DNA of 6,868 nt from Bacteroidota bacterium (GCA_024640835.1 JAHEEH010000037.1:1-6868); one strand, 5' to 3'; numbered from the stretch's first letter, positions 1 through 6,172 are shown. Translations and numbers: made by a program. The notes: generated from the sequence alone by a model not told the origin.

Positions 1-460
1 CCTCGGCCGCGTCCTTGTGCATGCGGAGGCCGGCCACCGTTTCCTCGGCGGACGTGAGCGAGCCTCCGGAGGCCGCCGTGCGCAGGAAGCCGAGCTCGAG
101 ATAGCGAAGCCAGCGAGGCTCCACGCCGAGCCGGGCCGAACCGAGTCCGGCGGCCGCGACAGCGGCATCGAAGGCCGGCTGCCAGAGATCCGGTCTCTCC
201 GGATACGTATGGACCGAAACCGGAAACGTCGCCGCGTCCGTCTTCAGGCTTTCCAGTTCGGGCACGACCATGACGGGTGCGCCGTCCACGGGAAAGAACC
301 CGAGTACCGGGCGCTCGGAGAGGTGGAAGCTCAGGCCGGTCAGGTAACCGAGCGTCGGTCCCGGATTGACGACCAGGGCATCGAGCCCGGCCTTGCCGAG
401 AGCGGCCCGAAGCGCATCATGCCGAGCAGAAAGAACGGAGGACAGGTCTGAAGAGGCCAT
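1..460 (-). CDS. M24-family peptidase (Xaa-Pro peptidase/creatinase-like), N-terminal part only
   Basis: The minus strand is open from an ATG at 460-458 to the left edge, giving 153 residues. The protein begins MASSDLSSVLSARHDALRAA and continues with segments such as GLDALVVNPGPTLGYLTGL (about 25-43) and VLGFFPVDGAPVMVVPELE (about 52-70). This is the look of the creatinase N-terminal domain that precedes the pita-bread catalytic domain in prolidases, aminopeptidase P and creatinases. The last residues (GLRMHKDAAE) match the usual linker, LRMxKxxxE, just before the metal-binding catalytic domain, so the catalytic half lies outside the window. From family knowledge, a full protein would be a cytoplasmic di-metal peptidase cutting X-Pro bonds, but the exact substrate cannot be read here. 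No Shine-Dalgarno precedes the ATG, and no other in-frame ATG or GTG lies close upstream. A candidate -10 box lies 63 nt upstream of the start. Family assignment is fairly sure; the subfamily is not. Confidence 0.85.
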   Translation of the reverse strand, partial: MASSDLSSVLSARHDALRAALGKAGLDALVVNPGPTLGYLTGLSFHLSERPVLGFFPVDGAPVMVVPELESLKTDAATFPVSVHTYPERPDLWQPAFDAAVAAAGLGSARLGVEPRWLRYLELGFLRTAASGGSLTSAEETVAGLRMHKDAAE

Positions 461-522
461 TTCGGTGGTTCGAATGAAGGAAAGGCGGCGGGCAAGATAC
501 AGCCGCGGCGGTACGCTTGCCC

Positions 523-530
523 CGAATATC
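523..530 (-). promoter_or_regulatory. Candidate -10 box (GATATTCG) for the M24 gene
   Basis: On the minus strand the spacer between the two divergent genes contains GATATTCGGGG. It resembles the boxes at 3002 (TATATTCG) and 6165 (TACATTCG), which also lie a short way upstream of genes. It would give a leader of about 55 nt before the ATG at 460. No good -35 hexamer is visible at 16-18 nt. The call is inference from similarity within the window only. Confidence 0.25.
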
Positions 531-593
531 CCCTCGGCTTGCCATCCATATGCGCCCCGTCGAACTTCCCGCACTTCACACGAGCACATCGGC

Positions 594-1880
594 ATGCCCG
601 GAGCCCCATCCACGCGCGACGTGCGCGGTCTTCTCGTGCGGATGTTCGAGGATGCCGTGCTCGCCGTGCGGCCGGATCGACTGGTAGCCGACGGGGGATG
701 GATGCGTGCCTGCACGCGGCGGTTGGAGGCGTACGGAAGGGTACTGGTAGTGGCCGTGGGGAAAGGAGCGATTCCGTTCGCGAGCGCCATGGAAGCCAGT
801 CTCGGGGATCGGCTCTCGACGGGTGTTGCCGTGGTTCCGTACGGGTATGCCCGAGCCCTCCCCGGCGACCTCGCACCGCCCGGTCGCGTCCGCGTGCTGG
901 AGGCCGGGCATCCGGTGCCCGACTCGGCAGGCCTCGATGCATCCAGAGAGGTCCTTTCGCTGGTCCGCGGAGCGGAAGCCGACGACCTCGTCATCGCCTG
1001 CATATCCGGGGGGGCGTCCGCACTGCTTCCCGCGCCGTCGCCCGGCATTTCGCTGACGGAGGTGGCCCGACTGACCAGGAGCCTTCTCGGGTGCGGTGCG
1101 CCGATCGACGAGGTCAACACCGTGCGTCGGGCGCTGTCGCAGATCGCAGGAGGCGGACTCGCCCGGGCCGCCGCGCCCGCCGAGGTGGTCGGGCTCGTCC
1201 TGTCCGACGTCCCGGGAGACGATCCGGCGGTCGTGGCCGGGGGTCCGGTGTCGACCGCACCGACGTCTGCCGGCGATGCACTGGACGTTCTGGATCGGTT
1301 CGGTGTCGAGACGCCGGCAGGAGTGGTCTCGTACCTGCGTCAAAGCCGGACGAGCGCGGAAGTGCTCGCGACCGTGAGGGTCATCGGTTCGAATGCCGAC
1401 CTTCTGCGGGCCGCGGCCGAATCCGCCCGGCGGGGAGGACTGGACGCGATGGTCCACGAGGGCTTCCTGACAGGCGAGGCGCGCAGCTGCGGGGCACGCG
1501 TGATTCGGGAGGCGCTGGGCGCTCCCTCGATTCATGTCTTCGGGGGCGAAACGACCGTCCGGGTGACGGGTGGGGGAACGGGTGGCCGCAGCCAGGAGCT
1601 CGCTCTTTCCGCGGCGATCGAGCTGGATGCCACGGGCGGATCATCGGTGCTCCTGGCGGCCGGAAGCGACGGGGTGGACGGACCGACAGCCGTAGCGGGT
1701 GCGCTGTGTGACCGGCTGACGCTCCCAGCGGGCAGGCGACTCGGACTGGACGCCGGGCAATGCCTGGACCAGAACGACTCCTGGAACTACTTCAACATGG
1801 TAGGCGGCCACGTGGTCACAGGACCCACGCATACGAACGTCATGGACCTGGTGGTCGTGGCGCAGGGCGTGGGCGGGTGA
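594..1880 (+). CDS. gckA: Glycerate 2-kinase (DUF4147 + MOFRL)
   Basis: This 428-residue protein is of usual length for the GckA/TtuD family, which phosphorylates D-glycerate with ATP to 2-phosphoglycerate in the cytoplasm, feeding glycolysis from glyoxylate, serine or tartrate breakdown. The N-terminal DUF4147 half shows VAVGKGA (53-59, with the conserved Lys57), SGGASALLPAP (138-148), NTVRRALS (175-182) and LSDVPGDDPAVVAGGP (203-218). The C-terminal MOFRL half shows FGGETTV (316-322), GGRSQELAL (330-338), AAGSDGVDGPT (355-365), NDSWNYF (394-400) and VTGPTHTNVMDL (408-419). The frame stays open upstream to 366, but that stretch overlaps the divergent M24 gene and is Arg/Ser-rich without family similarity. 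The ATG at 594, which opens MPGAPSTRDVRGLLVRMFED, fits family N-termini. No Shine-Dalgarno is visible before it. One oddity is that the family's usual Ile-Lys-Gly-Gly is Ile-Ala-Gly-Gly here (Ala185). The gene converges on the DUF4097 gene with a 9-nt gap. Confidence 0.93.
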   Translation: MPGAPSTRDVRGLLVRMFEDAVLAVRPDRLVADGGWMRACTRRLEAYGRVLVVAVGKGAIPFASAMEASLGDRLSTGVAVVPYGYARALPGDLAPPGRVRVLEAGHPVPDSAGLDASREVLSLVRGAEADDLVIACISGGASALLPAPSPGISLTEVARLTRSLLGCGAPIDEVNTVRRALSQIAGGGLARAAAPAEVVGLVLSDVPGDDPAVVAGGPVSTAPTSAGDALDVLDRFGVETPAGVVSYLRQSRTSAEVLATVRVIGSNADLLRAAAESARRGGLDAMVHEGFLTGEARSCGARVIREALGAPSIHVFGGETTVRVTGGGTGGRSQELALSAAIELDATGGSSVLLAAGSDGVDGPTAVAGALCDRLTLPAGRRLGLDAGQCLDQNDSWNYFNMVGGHVVTGPTHTNVMDLVVVAQGVGG

Positions 1881-1894
1881 CCGATTCGGTCACC
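1876..1894. terminator. Bidirectional stop-codon palindrome between convergent genes
   Basis: GGTGACCG-ATT-CGGTCACC is a perfect 8-bp inverted repeat with a 3-nt loop. Its left arm holds the TGA of the glycerate kinase gene (1878-1880). Its right arm holds the TGA, read on the minus strand, of the DUF4097 gene (1890-1892). Its place at the junction of two convergent genes suggests a shared terminator or 3'-end stabilising hairpin. Neither side has a T-run, so it is not a classical intrinsic terminator. Confidence 0.45.
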
Positions 1895-2960
1895 GGGAGT
1901 GGACGCTCACCTCTCCGAAGGTGGTGGAAACCGTGAGCGCCTGGCCTCCTCCGTTCAGGTTGCCCTTTGCGTGGTCCTTCTCTCTTACCCCGTCGAACGA
2001 GAAGACCGACGAGAGGTCCACTCGCTCGCCACGGAAGTCCACAGAGGCCACTACGTCGGCGGGCAGCGCAATCTCGACGTCCCCGTGGGTGGTCTGGATC
2101 TGCAAACCCCCGTTCTTCAGGATGCCGGCGCTGACGTCACCGTGTGTCGTCTGCAGTTCACCCGCGCCTTCCAGTTCGGCGATATCGATATCGGAGTGCG
2201 TCGTGAACACGCGGAAAAGCGAGCTTCGGATAGAGCCCACGGAAATGTCACCGTGCGTGGTCTGCACGGCGAGCTCGTCCGCCAGGAGGGCGTTCGCATG
2301 GATCTCCCCGTGGGTACTCTCCATGCGGATCGACGGGCCGGCAATCCGTTCGGCATCGACGTCCCCGTGGGTCGTATTCAACGTCACGGTGCCATCGACC
2401 GATTCGAGGGCCACGTCACCGTGCGTACTCGACACGTCGAGATCGAAGCGTTGCGGAATCTGCGCCAGCACGTCGATCGAAAACCGTCCGTTCCACTCCC
2501 AGTCGTCGGTGGGCTTCGAGCGGAGAACGATGCGGTCTCCGTCCTGGAAGGCCTCGAATCTCATGTGGTCGAAAATCTCGCGCGCCCGGCTTTCCGACGA
2601 GGCATTGACCTTCACCGTGAGGTGAGCCTGGTCGGTCGCACCCGTCGTGACTTCGACGTCTGCGTGCTGGACGTCCACCACCAGCATTTGTCCATCGGAT
2701 ACCGGGAAGGTCCGGTCCAGGTACACCCCGTTCTTGGTCCACTTCTTCGAGAAGTCGTCGACCGTAGTCGTGGCGGGGGCGGAAGTCCGGTGCTCGGAAG
2801 TGAAATGCCGCCGAACCGCCTGAACGAGGTTCAGTCCGCCGACGACCGTGAGAATGGCGAGGAGGATGCCGAGGATGCGGTTGCGCATGGCGGATCGGAC
2901 GTTCGTGAGCGGGTGACCCGGTGGCGTACGGAAGGCGTGCCGGCGTGTTGCGGCGGACAT
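1890..2960 (-). CDS. Membrane-anchored DUF4097-family beta-repeat protein
   Basis: This is a 356-residue protein of unknown function. Residues 1-28 are basic (ending MRNR), residues 29-48 are a single hydrophobic segment (ILGILLAILTVVGGLNLVQAV region), and the rest should lie outside the cytoplasmic membrane. From about 90 onward it is a chain of short beta strands. Between 178 and 295 the motif S/T-T-H-G-D/E-V/I recurs seven times at 18-19 residue steps, with a degenerate copy TTFGEV at 346-351. This regular turn length suggests a right-handed beta-helix or solenoid, as described for the DUF4097/DUF4098 'putative adhesin' family. The ATG at 2960 is chosen because GGAG lies 7 nt upstream. A second ATG at 2888 (Met25) would start directly before the hydrophobic segment but has no Shine-Dalgarno, although the intervening Arg/Pro/His-rich stretch is unremarkable protein. 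No partner gene is adjacent in the same direction. Family call is good; function is not known. Confidence 0.88.
   Translation of the reverse strand: MSAATRRHAFRTPPGHPLTNVRSAMRNRILGILLAILTVVGGLNLVQAVRRHFTSEHRTSAPATTTVDDFSKKWTKNGVYLDRTFPVSDGQMLVVDVQHADVEVTTGATDQAHLTVKVNASSESRAREIFDHMRFEAFQDGDRIVLRSKPTDDWEWNGRFSIDVLAQIPQRFDLDVSSTHGDVALESVDGTVTLNTTHGDVDAERIAGPSIRMESTHGEIHANALLADELAVQTTHGDISVGSIRSSLFRVFTTHSDIDIAELEGAGELQTTHGDVSAGILKNGGLQIQTTHGDVEIALPADVVASVDFRGERVDLSSVFSFDGVREKDHAKGNLNGGGQALTVSTTFGEVSVHSR
2076..2429 (-). repeat. Seven-fold Thr-His-Gly-Asp coding repeat in the DUF4097 protein
   Basis: The motif histidines are at residues 180, 198, 217, 236, 255, 273 and 292, so steps are 18, 19, 19, 19, 18 and 19. 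The six-residue cores read STHGDV, TTHGDV, STHGEI, TTHGDI, TTHSDI, TTHGDV and TTHGDV. At DNA level the plus strand shows a recurring CCGTGNGT pattern, while the sequence between cores has diverged strongly. This is therefore an old, selected protein repeat and not a recent tandem duplication. Confidence 0.9.
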
Positions 2961-2967
2961 GAACTTG

Positions 2968-2971
2968 CTCC
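2968..2971 (-). promoter_or_regulatory. Shine-Dalgarno (GGAG) deciding the start of the DUF4097 gene
   Basis: On the minus strand GGAG is followed by 7 nt (CAAGTTC) and then ATG at 2960. It is the only clear ribosome binding site among the five protein starts in the window, and it favours 2960 over the internal ATG at 2888. Confidence 0.6.
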
Positions 2972-3001
2972 GGGTCGTCCGGGTGAGCGTCCTCGATTCC
3001 G

Positions 3002-3009
3002 TATATTCG
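3002..3009 (+). promoter_or_regulatory. Candidate -10 box (TATATTCG) for alaS
   Basis: TATATT at 3002-3007 is a close match to a bacterial -10 hexamer, and the whole TATATTCG resembles the FCB-group TAnnTTTG element. No convincing -35 lies 16-18 nt upstream (the position reads CCGGGT). If used, transcription would start near 3014-3016 and give an alaS leader of about 80 nt that contains the hairpin at 3027-3054. Confidence 0.4.
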
Positions 3010-3026
3010 TCCCGCCGAAGCAGGCC

Positions 3027-3061
3027 GGTCCCCGTCCGAAGTCGGATGGGGGCTTTTCGTT
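3027..3061 (+). terminator. Leader hairpin plus T-run upstream of alaS (candidate attenuator or short-RNA terminator)
   Basis: The left arm 3027-3038 (GGTCCCCGTCCG) pairs with the right arm 3043-3054 (CGGATGGGGGCT) in a 12-bp stem. Nine pairs are Watson-Crick and three are G-U, around the tetraloop AAGT. TTTTCGTT follows from 3054. That is the form of an intrinsic terminator pointing in the plus direction. No plus-strand gene ends upstream, because the neighbour is divergent. The hairpin therefore sits between the likely alaS promoter and the alaS start at 3093, where it could attenuate alaS or end a short RNA. No T-box features were recognised in the short leader. Confidence 0.5.
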
Positions 3062-3092
3062 AGCGCCGATCCCGTTGACGCCGATCCGATCC

Positions 3093-5942
3093 ATGAGCCG
3101 ACCGAAGACTGCCGAAGAAACGAGGGCGGACTTTCTCACCTTCTTCCGAGAACGCGGACACGAAGTGGTACCGAGCGATTCGCTCGTGCCGCATAACGAC
3201 CCCACGCTGCTCTTCACCAACGCGGGGATGAACCAGTTCAAGGACGTGTTCCTGGGCGAGGGGGCGCGTCCGTATCTCCGGGCGGTCGATACCCAGAAGT
3301 GCCTGCGGGTCTCCGGGAAGCACAACGACCTCGAAGAAGTCGGGTACGACACGTACCACCACACGTTCTTCGAGATGCTCGGCAACTGGAGCTTCGGTGA
3401 CTACTTCAAGAAGGAAGCGGTCGGGTGGGCCTGGGATCTGCTGGTGAAGCGCTGGGGGTTGGACGGCTCCCGGATCTACGCGACGGTGCACGAGGGTGAT
3501 GCGTCGCTCGGCCTCGAGGCGGATGACGAGGCGGCCGGCTACTGGCGGACGGAGACCGGCATCGACCCCGATCACATTCTGTACTGCCCTTCCAAGGACA
3601 ATTTCTGGATGATGGGAGATACCGGACCCTGTGGCCCGTGCTCCGAGGTGCACGTCGACCTGCGTCCGGACGATGAACGATCGAAGGTGAACGGACGGGA
3701 ACTCGTGAACTCGGACGATCCCCGGGTCATCGAGATCTGGAACCTGGTCTTCATCCAGTACAACGCGCTCAAGGATGGCTCGCTTCAGCCGCTCAAGGCC
3801 CGGCATGTGGACACGGGCATGGGTTTCGAGCGCATGGTCGCCGTCCTCCAGTCCAAGACGAGCACGTACGAGACGGACCTCTTTCTGCCCATCCTCGACG
3901 CGGTCGCCCGGCTCTCGCCGCGGAGCGACGTCCGCGGCTACTACGATGTGGACGCCGAGAACGAATCCGAGAGGGAGAAGCTTCGCGTGGCGCTCCGGGT
4001 CGTGGCCGATCACGTGAGAACGGTGGCCTTCGCGATCGCGGACGGGGTTATGCCCGGGAATGCCGGCCGTGGGTACGTGATCCGACGCATCCTGCGCCGT
4101 GCCGTGCGCTTCGGCTACCAGACCCTGGAACTGCACGAACCGTTCCTGCACCGGCTTGCCGACACGGTCATCGACCTGATGAAGGGGCAGTTCCCGGAGC
4201 TCGACCGAAGCCGTGCCTACATCGAGCGGGTCGTGCGGGCAGAGGAGGAGAGCTTCCTGGAGACGCTCGGTACGGGACTCCAGTTCTTCGACCGTGCGAT
4301 GCCGTATCTGCAGGCACTGAAGGACGGGGAGGCGGTCGGTTCGGTTTCTGCTCGTCTGAAGAAGGATCGAGCCACGCTCGATCTCCTTGGAAAGGCCTAC
4401 GTGGACGTGTCGGACCGAGCCGAGATCATGCAGCGATACGTGGGTACGGCCGCGCAGGGCAAGCTCCCGGGTGAGGTGGCCTTTCTCCTGCATGACACGT
4501 ACGGCTTTCCGGTCGACCTGACGCAGCTCATGGCTCGCGAGGTGGGTTTCGGAGTCGACATGGAGCGCTACGAGGACCTGATGCTCGAGCAGAAGACCCG
4601 GGCGCGTGCCGCGACCAGCTTCCGGGTGGATCAGAGTGCCACCGACGCGTGGACAGCCGTCTCCGAAGGTGACGATTCCGACTTCGTGGGGTATGAACGG
4701 ACACGCGTGGAGGGGGTGTCGGTCCGTGGAGTCCGGGAGGTCCGCTCGACGGACGGCTCGCGATTCGAACTCATCCTGGATGCGACGCCATTCTACGCGG
4801 AATCTGGCGGCCAGGTGGGTGATACCGGCACCCTGGTGGTCGGGGAGGACGAGATTCGCGTTCTCGATACGCAGAAGCGGCAGGGGAAGATCGTCCACAC
4901 GGTCGACAGGCTCCCGGCCGATCCGTCGGCGCCGGTAACGGCGGTGGTCGACGTGGCGCGCCTCCGCCGGATCCGGAAGCACCACACGGTGACCCACCTC
5001 ATGCACGCGGCGCTGCGGGAGATCCTGGGGCCGCACGTTGCGCAGAAGGGATCCCTGGTCTCGCCGGACCACCTTCGGTTCGATTTCAGTCACTTCGAAC
5101 GGATGTCCGCCGACGAGCTGCGCGGGGTGGAGCGTCGCGTCAACGAGGTGGTACAGTGCAATATCGTCCGCACCGAAGAGCGGGGAATCCCGCTGCAGGA
5201 GGCACTGGACCGGGGGGCCATGGCCCTGTTCGGTGAGAAGTATGGTGATACGGTTCGTGTCATCACGTTCGATCCCGCGTATTCGGTCGAGCTTTGCGGT
5301 GGCCAGCACGTGGAGGCAACGGGCGAGATCGGGGTCTTCCGATTCGTGTCCGAAGGCTCCGTGGCGGCGGGAGTGAGGCGGGTCGTGGCCGTGGCCGGTC
5401 TGGACGCCGTCAACCACCTGCACGGTGAGCTGGACGAGCTCGGTCGCGTACGGGACCAGTTCCGGTCGCTCCAACGTCCCTCCGACGAGGAGGTCGCCGA
5501 GCTGCTGGCCCAGAATCGTCGGTTGGAAAAGGCCCTGGAGGAGACCAGGCATGCGGCGCTGGCATCCCGGCTGGCGGAATTCCTGGAACGGTCGGTGTCC
5601 GTCGGAGACGTGCGCCTGGTGATCGGGCAGGTGGATTCGGCGGACATGAACGCCCTGCGCTCGCTCGGCGAATCGCTGCGGGAAAGGGGTGGTGCGGGGA
5701 CAGTCGGTGTTCTCGGGGCGACCGATCCGGACGGGACCAAGGCCTACCTGGCCGTGAGCGTCTCGGACGACCTGGTCAAGCGCGGTCTGCAGGCAGGCAA
5801 GATCGTCGGACAGCTGGCCGCCATGATCGGCGGTGGAGGCGGAGGCAGACCCCAGCTGGCGACCGCCGGGGGGCGCACTCCGGACCAACTCGGGAGAGCC
5901 CTCGCGGCCGCACCGGACATGGTGCGCGAGATGCTGCCGTGA
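3093..5942 (+). CDS. alaS: Alanyl-tRNA synthetase
   Basis: This 949-residue enzyme charges tRNA-Ala with alanine using ATP and hydrolyses mischarged Ser/Gly-tRNA-Ala. The class II catalytic core has TNAGMNQFKDVFLG (42-55), RVSGKHNDLEEVGYDTYHH (72-90), FFEMLGNWSFGDYF (92-105), GDTGPCGPCSE (175-185) and motif 3 GMGFERM (242-248). The editing domain starts near PFYAESGGQVGDTG (566-579) and has zinc-site HTVTH (631-635) and CGGQH (735-739). A Glu/Leu-rich linker (about 785-830, possible coiled coil) leads to the DHHA1/C-Ala domain with GGGGGGRPQLATAGG (913-927). ATG at 3093 is chosen because MSRPKTAEETRADFLTFF matches family N-termini. The frame stays open for a further 398 codons upstream only as a shadow of the opposite-strand gene. 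No Shine-Dalgarno is visible. The protein is about 70 residues longer than the E. coli enzyme, largely through extra sequence around 402-455. A tRNA-Ser gene follows after 72 nt. Confidence 0.98.
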   Translation: MSRPKTAEETRADFLTFFRERGHEVVPSDSLVPHNDPTLLFTNAGMNQFKDVFLGEGARPYLRAVDTQKCLRVSGKHNDLEEVGYDTYHHTFFEMLGNWSFGDYFKKEAVGWAWDLLVKRWGLDGSRIYATVHEGDASLGLEADDEAAGYWRTETGIDPDHILYCPSKDNFWMMGDTGPCGPCSEVHVDLRPDDERSKVNGRELVNSDDPRVIEIWNLVFIQYNALKDGSLQPLKARHVDTGMGFERMVAVLQSKTSTYETDLFLPILDAVARLSPRSDVRGYYDVDAENESEREKLRVALRVVADHVRTVAFAIADGVMPGNAGRGYVIRRILRRAVRFGYQTLELHEPFLHRLADTVIDLMKGQFPELDRSRAYIERVVRAEEESFLETLGTGLQFFDRAMPYLQALKDGEAVGSVSARLKKDRATLDLLGKAYVDVSDRAEIMQRYVGTAAQGKLPGEVAFLLHDTYGFPVDLTQLMAREVGFGVDMERYEDLMLEQKTRARAATSFRVDQSATDAWTAVSEGDDSDFVGYERTRVEGVSVRGVREVRSTDGSRFELILDATPFYAESGGQVGDTGTLVVGEDEIRVLDTQKRQGKIVHTVDRLPADPSAPVTAVVDVARLRRIRKHHTVTHLMHAALREILGPHVAQKGSLVSPDHLRFDFSHFERMSADELRGVERRVNEVVQCNIVRTEERGIPLQEALDRGAMALFGEKYGDTVRVITFDPAYSVELCGGQHVEATGEIGVFRFVSEGSVAAGVRRVVAVAGLDAVNHLHGELDELGRVRDQFRSLQRPSDEEVAELLAQNRRLEKALEETRHAALASRLAEFLERSVSVGDVRLVIGQVDSADMNALRSLGESLRERGGAGTVGVLGATDPDGTKAYLAVSVSDDLVKRGLQAGKIVGQLAAMIGGGGGGRPQLATAGGRTPDQLGRALAAAPDMVREMLP

Positions 5943-5970
5943 ACCGGCTCCCGGAACGCCGCCAGGGACG

Positions 5971-5978
5971 GAAATTCG
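5971..5978 (+). promoter_or_regulatory. Possible -10 box (GAAATTCG) for tRNA-Ser
   Basis: GAAATTCG lies 36 nt before the tRNA 5' end and shares the ATTCG core with the boxes at 3002, 6165 and 530 (minus). No -35 is evident. The tRNA could equally be read through from alaS, because no terminator is visible in the 72-nt gap. The call is weak. Confidence 0.2.
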
Positions 5979-6014
5979 CGGGATCCCAACCGGTGGATTG
6001 ACGTTGGTGCGCCC

Positions 6015-6102
6015 GGAGGGATGCCGGAGTGGTTGAACGGGGCGGTCTCGAAAACCGTTGTACCCTTCGCGGGTACCGAGGGTTCGAATCCCTCTCCCTC
6101 CG
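6015..6102 (+). tRNA. tRNA-Ser (anticodon CGA, reads UCG)
   Basis: The 88-nt gene folds as a type II tRNA. The acceptor stem GGAGGGA/TCCCTCC (6015-6021 with 6095-6101) is perfect. The D stem is CCG/CGG with the loop containing GGTTGAA. The anticodon stem GCGGT/ACCGT (6042-6046, 6054-6058, one G-U pair) encloses loop CTCGAAA with anticodon CGA at 6049-6051. The long variable arm is GTACCC/GGGTAC with loop TTCGC (6060-6076), the hallmark of serine tRNAs. The T arm is GAGGG-TTCGAAT-CCCTC (6078-6094). The discriminator base is G (6102), as expected for serine identity. The CCA end is not encoded (CAG follows), so it must be added by tRNA nucleotidyltransferase. Confidence 0.98.
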
Positions 6103-6105
6103 CAG

Positions 6106-6142
6106 ACGCCCGCGGCGCAAGCGCAGCGGGCGTTGTTCATTT
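6106..6142 (+). terminator. Terminator-like hairpin after tRNA-Ser
   Basis: ACGCCCGC (6106-6113) pairs perfectly with GCGGGCGT (6126-6133). An inner GCG-CAAG-CGC mini-stem (6115-6124) is separated by single unpaired bases. TGTTCATTT follows, a T-rich but broken tail. Its place 3 nt after the tRNA discriminator base supports a role in ending the tRNA transcript and possibly alaS read-through. Confidence 0.7.
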
Positions 6143-6164
6143 CGTGGGGAACGCGGGCGGGCGC

Positions 6165-6172
6165 TACATTCG
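6165..6172 (+). promoter_or_regulatory. Candidate -10 box (TACATTCG) for the secreted metallopeptidase gene
   Basis: TACATT is a good -10 match, and TACATTCG closely resembles the box upstream of alaS. It lies just after the tRNA terminator and 35 nt before the ATG at 6208. The best -35-like hexamer at suitable spacing is a poor TTCGTG (6141-6146, 18-nt spacer). Expected leader is about 28 nt. Confidence 0.4.

Noticed and set aside
539..551. TTGCCA and CATATG as a promoter for glycerate kinase.
   Set aside because: The two hexamers are almost adjacent, so they cannot form a -35/-10 pair, and the other TTGCCC (517) has a 23-nt or longer spacing.
366..593. An N-terminal extension of the glycerate kinase frame.
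   Set aside because: It overlaps the divergent M24 gene, is Arg/Ser-rich, and the family N-terminus matches from the ATG at 594.
1899..3092. A plus-strand frame open for 398 codons upstream of, and continuous with, alaS, antisense to the DUF4097 gene.
   Set aside because: It is the complement of a real gene in GC-rich DNA where stops are rare. AlaRS similarity begins only at 3093, and the upstream translation shows no family features.
5839..5860. A GGC/GGA-rich run as a repeat element.
   Set aside because: It encodes the conserved glycine-rich loop of the AlaRS C-terminal (DHHA1) domain.
5998..6003. TTGACG, a near-consensus -35 hexamer before tRNA-Ser.
   Set aside because: It lies only 11 nt before the mature tRNA, so its -10 would fall inside the tRNA, and that position reads ATGCCG.
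5986..6007. A CCAAC/GTTGG inverted repeat between alaS and tRNA-Ser as an alaS terminator.
   Set aside because: Only 5 bp with a 12-nt loop and no T-run; too weak to support.
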